From Mucilaginibacter myungsuensis (lineage in GTDB: Bacteria; Bacteroidota; Bacteroidia; Sphingobacteriales; Sphingobacteriaceae): a stretch of DNA of 64,000 nucleotides. Below, piece by piece: positions 60,070-64,000 of the stretch. The stretch lies in NCBI RefSeq assembly GCF_015222005.1, contig NZ_JADFFL010000001.1, positions 434,001-498,000 on the forward strand. The letters run 5' to 3'. The notes under the pieces are model-generated. The model saw only the letters and a list, made by a program, of their open reading frames with translations, made no database searches and had not been told where the DNA came from. The translations under genes and the position numbers were made by a program. How positions within the stretch are numbered: the first letter of the stretch is position 1; every line of letters starts with the position of its first letter.

Positions 60070-60091
60070 CGCCCCCTTAAATAAGGAGGCG
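60070..60091 (-). terminator. Terminator after the small hydrophilic gene
   Basis: 9-bp stem with one mismatch (CGCCCCCTT with AAGGAGGCG) and a 4-nt loop, followed on the minus strand by a T-rich stretch, 25 bp after the stop codon. Its presence supports the reality of the 61-residue gene. Confidence 0.65.
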
Positions 60092-60115
60092 TATCTGCTT
60101 ATGCATCATCAAGTT

Positions 60116-60301
60116 CTATTTGTCTTTTTTGTGCTGAGGCTGATGGGCACTATCTTTACTGGATGTTTGATCTGACCGCTGGCCGCCACCATTGCTGATA
60201 CCTTTAGACTTCACTTCTTCGCGCTGGTTGGTAAAAGCCCTGTCGGCAGTTGATGTACCTTGCATGTTGCCGGTCTTGTTTGCATTGGGTTGATTTTTCA
60301 T
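60116..60301 (-). CDS. Small hydrophilic protein of unknown function
   Basis: 61 residues, extremely polar and probably disordered: rich in Asn, Gln, Lys, Ser and Gly, ending SAHQPQHKKDK, with no hydrophobic core and no cysteine. I do not recognise it. Support for a real gene: an ATG start, a terminator-like hairpin just downstream, and composition like small stress-related hydrophilic proteins in soil Bacteroidota. It lies downstream of the DoxX gene on the same strand with a 99-bp gap. The reading as a protein remains moderately uncertain. Confidence 0.5.
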   Translation of the reverse strand: MKNQPNANKTGNMQGTSTADRAFTNQREEVKSKGISNGGGQRSDQTSSKDSAHQPQHKKDK

Positions 60302-60400
60302 AACAGTTATGTTTGGTAAATGATATTGCCGGCATTACTACCGACGCTGTACATCTTGCAACAACCATACCGCAAATGCAGATCAGCACATTTTGACGGA

Positions 60401-60769
60401 TCAACTCACCGCTGGCTTTAACTTATGGTAGGCTACGTATGAAGCGATGAGCAGGGCGAAAAATATCATTGGCATTACGCGGTTAGGCACAGGATCGCCA
60501 GATGCAATGTGCGCAATGGTAGCCGATATGAATACGATACCGAACCCTGCGTACGCCCACTCTTTAAAACGCGTAGCTACCGGGGCCAATAGTACAATGG
60601 CACCTAATATTTTAGCTACGGCCAACTCTATCCTAAAGTAGGAGGCAAAACCCATGTGTTTGAAACCGGCGTCGATGGCCGGGTCGGTAAGGTATTTGTA
60701 AGCCGAGAATACCATCATTAACGATACTATGGCGGTGGTTACCCAATAAGTGATCTTTGTTGCTTTCAT
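60401..60769 (-). CDS. DoxX-family membrane protein
   Basis: 122 residues with four predicted helices. The DoxX-like pattern is clear: TTAIVSLMMVFSAYKYLTDP, then FRIELAVAKILGAIVLLAP with the loop FKEWAYAGFGIVFISA and a last helix MPMIFFALLIASYVAYH. DoxX proteins are inner-membrane proteins linked to redox or thiol stress in some bacteria. Divergent from an HxlR regulator with repeated GTATCC half-sites in the 131-bp spacer, so HxlR very probably represses it; this pairing is frequent and suggests induction by quinones, aldehydes or other electrophiles. Confidence 0.88.
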   Translation of the reverse strand: MKATKITYWVTTAIVSLMMVFSAYKYLTDPAIDAGFKHMGFASYFRIELAVAKILGAIVLLAPVATRFKEWAYAGFGIVFISATIAHIASGDPVPNRVMPMIFFALLIASYVAYHKLKPAVS

Positions 60770-60812
60770 TTTTTGTGTGTTTTAAATTATGAGGCAAACT
60801 TAGGACATACGA

Positions 60813-60864
60813 GTATCCAAAAGATACTACTATCCCAAAGGATACCGGTATCATTCAGGATAGT
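60813..60864. promoter_or_regulatory. Operator cluster for the HxlR/DoxX pair
   Basis: Successive dyads: GTATC-CAAAA-GATAC (60813-60827), TATCC-CAAA-GGATA (60831-60844), the perfect palindrome GATACCGGTATC (60841-60852), and another GGATA at 60858-60862. Six related half-sites in 50 bp between divergent genes fit a dimeric HxlR repressor controlling both. Confidence 0.65.
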
Positions 60865-60900
60865 GCGTACATTTACGCCGTCAAAAGCGGTTATTGATAT

Positions 60901-61290
60901 ATGACATTTTCAAATCCCGATATCGACCATAACTCGGCTGCCTGTACAGCAAGCATTAACGCAGTGAAGGATGCCCTTTACGTGCTGAACGGCAAATGGA
61001 AACTCCCGCTCATCATTTCCCTGCTTAACGGACCGCGCCGTTTTAAGGAAGTACAGCGCGACCTGGGCAACATCACGCCCAAAATCCTATCCAAAGAATT
61101 GAAAGACCTCGAATTGAACGGATTTATTATCCGCCGGGTGTTCGATACTACACCGGTCACCGTCACCTATCAATTGACACCCTACAGCAAAACGCTGGAC
61201 AATGTAATAGACGAACTGCGCAAATGGGGAATGCAGCACCGGGCGCATCTGGTAGCCTTAAGCAAGCAGGAATTGCTTGAAAAAGCCTAA
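60901..61290 (+). CDS. HxlR-family winged-helix transcriptional regulator
   Basis: 129 residues with the single HxlR domain (about 20-110). Signatures: ALYVLNGKWKLPLIISLLNGPRRFKEVQRDL, ITPKILSKELKDLELNGFIIRR, and VTYQLTPYSKTL. One cysteine (AACTA, Cys14-16 region) lies just before the domain, where YodB/HypR-type members have their redox-sensing cysteine, so direct sensing of electrophiles or oxidants is plausible. Divergent from DoxX with the operator cluster between. The ATG at 60901 is preceded by an A/T-rich stretch. Confidence 0.93.
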   Translation: MTFSNPDIDHNSAACTASINAVKDALYVLNGKWKLPLIISLLNGPRRFKEVQRDLGNITPKILSKELKDLELNGFIIRRVFDTTPVTVTYQLTPYSKTLDNVIDELRKWGMQHRAHLVALSKQELLEKA

Positions 61291-61347
61291 AAACATCTTT
61301 TTTCATATTGATTTTCAGGCATTGAACGATATCTTTAAAAAAGTGTT

Positions 61348-61377
61348 TTGAAAATCCAACCCGTATTTCTACATTTG
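61348..61377 (+). promoter_or_regulatory. Promoter of tRNA-His
   Basis: TTG (61348-61350), 19-bp spacer, TACATTTG (61370-61377): a full match to the Bacteroidota -33/-7 consensus, 13 bp before the tRNA. Confidence 0.82.
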
Positions 61378-61390
61378 CACTCCCAACACG

Positions 61391-61464
61391 GTAGATGTAG
61401 CTCAGTTGGTTAGAGCATCGGTTTGTGGTACCGAGGGTCGTGGGTTCGAGCCCCATCATTTACC
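61391..61464 (+). tRNA. tRNA-His (anticodon GTG)
   Basis: A complete cloverleaf can be drawn. Acceptor stem GTAGATG (61391-61397) pairs with CATTTAC (61457-61463) including one G-T pair. The D-arm follows (AGCTCAGTTGGTTAGAGCA). The anticodon stem TCGGT/ACCGA encloses loop TTGTGGT with anticodon GTG, and the T-arm has GTGGG-TTCGAGC-CCCAT. A G at 61390 can serve as the G-1 specific to tRNA-His, opposite C73. CCA is not encoded. It has its own promoter and terminator, so it is a single-gene transcript. Confidence 0.95.
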
Positions 61465-61466
61465 CG

Positions 61467-61494
61467 AAAGCCTCTCATGAAAATGGGAGGCTTT
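61467..61494 (+). terminator. Terminator of tRNA-His
   Basis: 12-bp stem with one G-T pair (61467-61478 with 61483-61494), GAAA tetraloop, T-rich tail; it may also serve the convergent beta-lactamase gene. Confidence 0.85.
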
Positions 61495-61505
61495 TGTTGT
61501 TTTAA

Positions 61506-62387
61506 TTACTTTTTCTTCCCTACCATCTTATCAAATTCTGCCTGCAGATCGTTCAATGCTTTTTCATAACCAGCCTGGTCGACAAATTTAGCCGGATCAT
61601 AAGCATCACCCGGTGTATGTTTTTGATGCAGACCGAACTGACTGGCGTGCGATGAAACCCAGATATCAAATTTCAAAGTCTTCATTTTTCTTAAGGTGGT
61701 AACATAGTCTTTCTCTACCGTTGGGTATGACGGCAACTGACCAAATGGCTTTTCAGTAACGATAGTAGGCATATTGGCGATCAGTACGCGGTAGGTTCTC
61801 TTTCCTTCGGATGTGGTCAGCATGTAACTGCATGAGCCTTGGGTATGGCCGGGGTGATCCAACATCGCCAATTTTGTTGCGCCTAAGGTGATCACATCTC
61901 CATCGTGCAGTAGCTTATCGGGAGTAACAGGCGTGTAGACAGGCTTTCCATTACCAAGCGCGTAATCGGATGCACCACCATCTTTCATTACTTGGGCATC
62001 CTTAGCGTTGACGTAAACTTTTGCACCTGTCAGCTTTTTAAGGGCTGCCATGGCACCCATATGATCAAAATGCGCTTGGGTGGTTAAGAGTATCTTAGTA
62101 TCGGATAGTTTAAAACCAAGTGTGCGGATATTATTAGCGATGATCTTATCAGAATTTGCCAGCCCTGTATTGATAAGGATATTGCCTTTATCGGTCGTAA
62201 TAAGAAAACAGCCCAGATCATATGTGCCCACGTAATAAAGGTTGCCTGCTATACGGAAAGGCTGGTACGGGCGCGACCATTCGGCAGGGTTGTTCTTAGG
62301 TTCGTTTACCGTTTGGGCAAATGAAATATTGGGCAGCGTGCAAGTACCGGTGATCAATATCGTAAATATGAAGGCTCTGAATGTCAT
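61506..62387 (-). CDS. Subclass B3 metallo-beta-lactamase, GOB-like (Gln in zinc site 1)
   Basis: 293 residues: signal peptide (about 1-24, ending SFAQ) and a metallo-beta-lactamase fold. Zinc ligands: site 1 Gln104, His106 and His181; site 2 Asp108, His109 and His247. TTQAHFDHMGAMAAL has Gln where most subclass B3 enzymes have His (standard position 116), as in GOB enzymes of Elizabethkingia. HPGHTQGSCSYML and VSSHASQFG are the other B3 hallmarks. Expected to hydrolyse penicillins, cephalosporins and carbapenems in the periplasm; activity here is inferred. No regulator or mobile element adjoins it, so it looks like a resident chromosomal gene. The downstream side faces the tRNA-His terminator. 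Confidence 0.88.
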   Translation of the reverse strand: MTFRAFIFTILITGTCTLPNISFAQTVNEPKNNPAEWSRPYQPFRIAGNLYYVGTYDLGCFLITTDKGNILINTGLANSDKIIANNIRTLGFKLSDTKILLTTQAHFDHMGAMAALKKLTGAKVYVNAKDAQVMKDGGASDYALGNGKPVYTPVTPDKLLHDGDVITLGATKLAMLDHPGHTQGSCSYMLTTSEGKRTYRVLIANMPTIVTEKPFGQLPSYPTVEKDYVTTLRKMKTLKFDIWVSSHASQFGLHQKHTPGDAYDPAKFVDQAGYEKALNDLQAEFDKMVGKKK

Positions 62388-62442
62388 GAAACAAAGATAA
62401 CCATCAAACCCTTCAGTCCATTAATATCATTTTGAGAGAAGA

Positions 62443-63243
62443 TCAAATCACCGCCCCGTTATACAACCGGTTTTTAAAACGCTTAGCTAAATAGCCGGTC
62501 GCTTTATCAGGGCCTATATCGGCTACGGTCACCCCGACTTCAGTGTAGGGTGCATGCGCCAAAACTTCACCATTAGGCGCTATAATAGAAGAGGCCGACT
62601 CCGGATACTTGGTGGCATAATTACAGCTGGCGAAGTAAATGGTATTTTCCAATGCGCGCATCATCATGGCTTTTTCGTAGTAAGGATTGTTCATACTCCC
62701 CCATTCGGTTGGCACTGTGCCCTCAATGTCACTACCAGCCAAATGCGGATGGAACACCAGATGTGCCCCTTGCTGTGCCGCCCAACGCACCGACTCGGGA
62801 TAACGGAAACCTTCGTGGCAGATGGTCAAACCGAACTTTAACCCGTCGACCTCAAATAATTGACGCTTCGTTCCGGGCGACCAAATATCGTCTTCGGATG
62901 GGTCCAATTGATTTTTGGTTTGATAGCCTAACACCTCCCCTTCCTTACCGATCACCTGCGCCACATTATAGATCCTATCATCTTTGTAAAGATCCATCGG
63001 CATAATAATGGCGATAGAATTATCCTTAGCTATTTCGCATACCTTGTTTAAAGCATCTTGTAATTTCTCGGCCCCGGCTTCTTCGGGAACGAAACCAAGT
63101 CCGGGATAACCAGGCAAGTACGATTCGGGAAAGCAAACAATGACCGCACCTTGCAGCGCAGCGTCTTTAACAAGTTTTTCGATCCAGTATAAACCGTCAG
63201 CAATGCTCTTGGGATATGGCGGGGAAGCTAAAGCGATCTTCAT
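62443..63243 (-). CDS. Carbon-nitrogen hydrolase (nitrilase superfamily)
   Basis: 266 residues, cytoplasmic. The catalytic triad Glu40 (CFPESYLPGYP), Lys110 (YQTKNQL) and Cys142 (TICHEGFRYPE) is complete. The superfamily hydrolyses nitriles, amides, carbamoyl groups or N-acyl groups; the CHEGFRYPE and PESYLPGYP forms resemble uncharacterised amidohydrolases rather than NAD synthetase or apolipoprotein N-acyltransferase domains. It lies 55 bp upstream of the beta-lactamase gene on the same strand, so co-transcription is possible but not demanded. Divergent from the truncated exported-protein gene. Substrate unknown. Confidence 0.88.
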   Translation of the reverse strand: MKIALASPPYPKSIADGLYWIEKLVKDAALQGAVIVCFPESYLPGYPGLGFVPEEAGAEKLQDALNKVCEIAKDNSIAIIMPMDLYKDDRIYNVAQVIGKEGEVLGYQTKNQLDPSEDDIWSPGTKRQLFEVDGLKFGLTICHEGFRYPESVRWAAQQGAHLVFHPHLAGSDIEGTVPTEWGSMNNPYYEKAMMMRALENTIYFASCNYATKYPESASSIIAPNGEVLAHAPYTEVGVTVADIGPDKATGYLAKRFKNRLYNGAVI

Positions 63244-63323
63244 GTGATAAAGTTAACACTTAGCCACTTTTTAGTGAGGAAAATTATTTCAGTATTTAAA
63301 CTAAATCCTTCGTTATTGTTTTA

Positions 63324-63331
63324 TACATTTG
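63324..63331 (+). promoter_or_regulatory. Candidate -7 box for the last gene
   Basis: TACATTTG fits TAnnTTTG, 23 bp before the ATG at 63355; no clear -33 TTG at 19 bp. Confidence 0.4.
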
Positions 63332-63354
63332 ATAAACCCAACGTAACAACCGCC

Positions 63355-64000
63355 ATGAAACCTTCAATAATTGCCTTTTTAACGCTCCTCGCCGGTACTG
63401 CATCAGCCCAAAATTTAAATCTATCAGGCACAATACCCGGTATCGCCGGCAAGAAACTGGAGATAAAACAACTGGACCATCTAAAAGCAGATATAAAGGT
63501 CGAAGCCGACGGTAAGTTCAGTACCAGCTTGACGTTAAAGCCCGGTTACTATGATCTTACCAATATTGATCAGCCTGTATTTCTTGAGCCGGGTATGACA
63601 CTTGATATCGACAAGGGTACTGACCATACCGTATTTACCGGCAAGGGCAGTGCTGAGAACAAAGCGATACAGCAGATAACGCAACTGAAGCAAAAGTCAT
63701 TCCCTCTAGCCTACAATAGATTTACCAATGAAATAAATATGGTAGAGCCGTCGGCCTTTTTTAGTTCGGTAGAGAAATTTAAAAAAACCGCAACGACGGT
63801 AGTTAATAAGACCACCGGTTCTGCCTATTTTAAAAAGTCACAAACAGATGACATCAAATTTGAGGAGCAAAAGCTTAAGATGGATTACCTGCCTAATTAC
63901 GGTATAGATACAACGATGCAAAGGCAGCTTTCTATCATTCAGTTCGAATGGATAAAAAATCAACGCCTTGGTAAAGTTGATACCGCTTTGACTGCCCGCA
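63355..64000 (+). CDS. Exported DUF4369-like/TlpA-type protein, N-terminal part (cut by window edge)
   Basis: An open frame of 215 codons runs from the ATG at 63355 off the end of the window. It starts with a signal peptide (MKPSIIAFLTLLAGTASAQ) followed by a beta-rich segment (LNLSGTIPGIAGKKLEIKQL, then GYYDL, VFLEPGMTLDIDKG, VFTGKGSAENKAI) typical of the N-terminal domain of Bacteroidota TlpA-like disulfide reductases, then helical, Lys-rich sequence. The thioredoxin domain expected at the C-terminus would lie beyond the window, so the assignment rests on the N-terminal pattern only. Divergent from the nitrilase gene. Confidence 0.65.
   Translation, partial: MKPSIIAFLTLLAGTASAQNLNLSGTIPGIAGKKLEIKQLDHLKADIKVEADGKFSTSLTLKPGYYDLTNIDQPVFLEPGMTLDIDKGTDHTVFTGKGSAENKAIQQITQLKQKSFPLAYNRFTNEINMVEPSAFFSSVEKFKKTATTVVNKTTGSAYFKKSQTDDIKFEEQKLKMDYLPNYGIDTTMQRQLSIIQFEWIKNQRLGKVDTALTAR

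Noticed and set aside
61391..61464. tRNA-His as an integration site
   Set aside because: No direct repeat of the tRNA 3' end was noticed in the flanking DNA and no integrase is adjacent; the following genes look resident.

Overview
The window is chromosomal DNA of a Bacteroidota bacterium, most likely a member of the Sphingobacteriaceae (Mucilaginibacter or Pedobacter-like). Three things point there: the protein families (PVC-type heme dehydrogenase, DUF1080, DUF5107-TPR, MG2/plug surface protein, arrays of 800-residue FtsX-type permeases, a GOB-like B3 metallo-beta-lactamase); the scarcity of Shine-Dalgarno sites; and -7 promoter boxes of the TAnnTTTG type, the clearest lying in front of the tRNA-His gene. 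This assignment is inference from content, not a database match. I see no insertion sequence, prophage or CRISPR array.

Layout. 0-6.3 kb: beta-carbonic anhydrase and the proline-catabolic P5C dehydrogenase (convergent), a small His/Arg/Pro repeat protein, a DUF1080 protein, a CotH-type lipoprotein and an unknown exported protein. 6.4-9.6 kb: a two-gene export operon (sugar-phosphate-isomerase-like TIM barrel plus PVC-type cytochrome c lipoprotein). 9.7-12.5 kb: a signalling operon of a membrane histidine kinase, a single-domain response regulator and a receiver fused to a class III nucleotide cyclase. 13-14.8 kb: an SF1 helicase. 14.8-25.2 kb: a sugar locus with an AraC regulator divergent from mutarotase, MFS sugar porter and DUF5107-TPR genes, then, after a terminator, dehydratase, SDR dehydrogenase and SMP-30 lactonase genes. 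This reads as non-phosphorylating oxidation of a sugar (dehydrogenase, lactonase, dehydratase), but the final 2-keto-3-deoxy-acid step is not present. 25.2-36.1 kb: xerD, aroQ, a TlpA-type thioredoxin protein, an MscS channel, a lipoprotein, a 909-residue MG2/plug protein and a TetR regulator. 36.4-38.7 kb: a soluble four-PAS histidine kinase.

38.8-58.4 kb is the outstanding region: seven consecutive paralogous two-unit FtsX/MacB-type permease genes, all transcribed leftward, followed by one LolD/MacB-like ATPase and one TolC-like outer membrane protein. The two likely transcription entry points (upstream of the first permease and of the ATPase) share a roughly 100-bp conserved upstream sequence with matching internal spacing, which suggests one common regulator and possibly sigma-54-type promoters. 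Several gaps between permeases carry long inverted repeats built from 7-8 nt AGTCnGAA-like modules.

58.8-64 kb: DUF1761 membrane protein, GIN-domain protein, a small hydrophilic protein, a DoxX/HxlR divergent pair with a cluster of GTATCC operator half-sites, tRNA-His, a GOB-like B3 beta-lactamase with Gln in the zinc site, a nitrilase-family hydrolase, and the 5' end of an exported protein cut off by the window edge.
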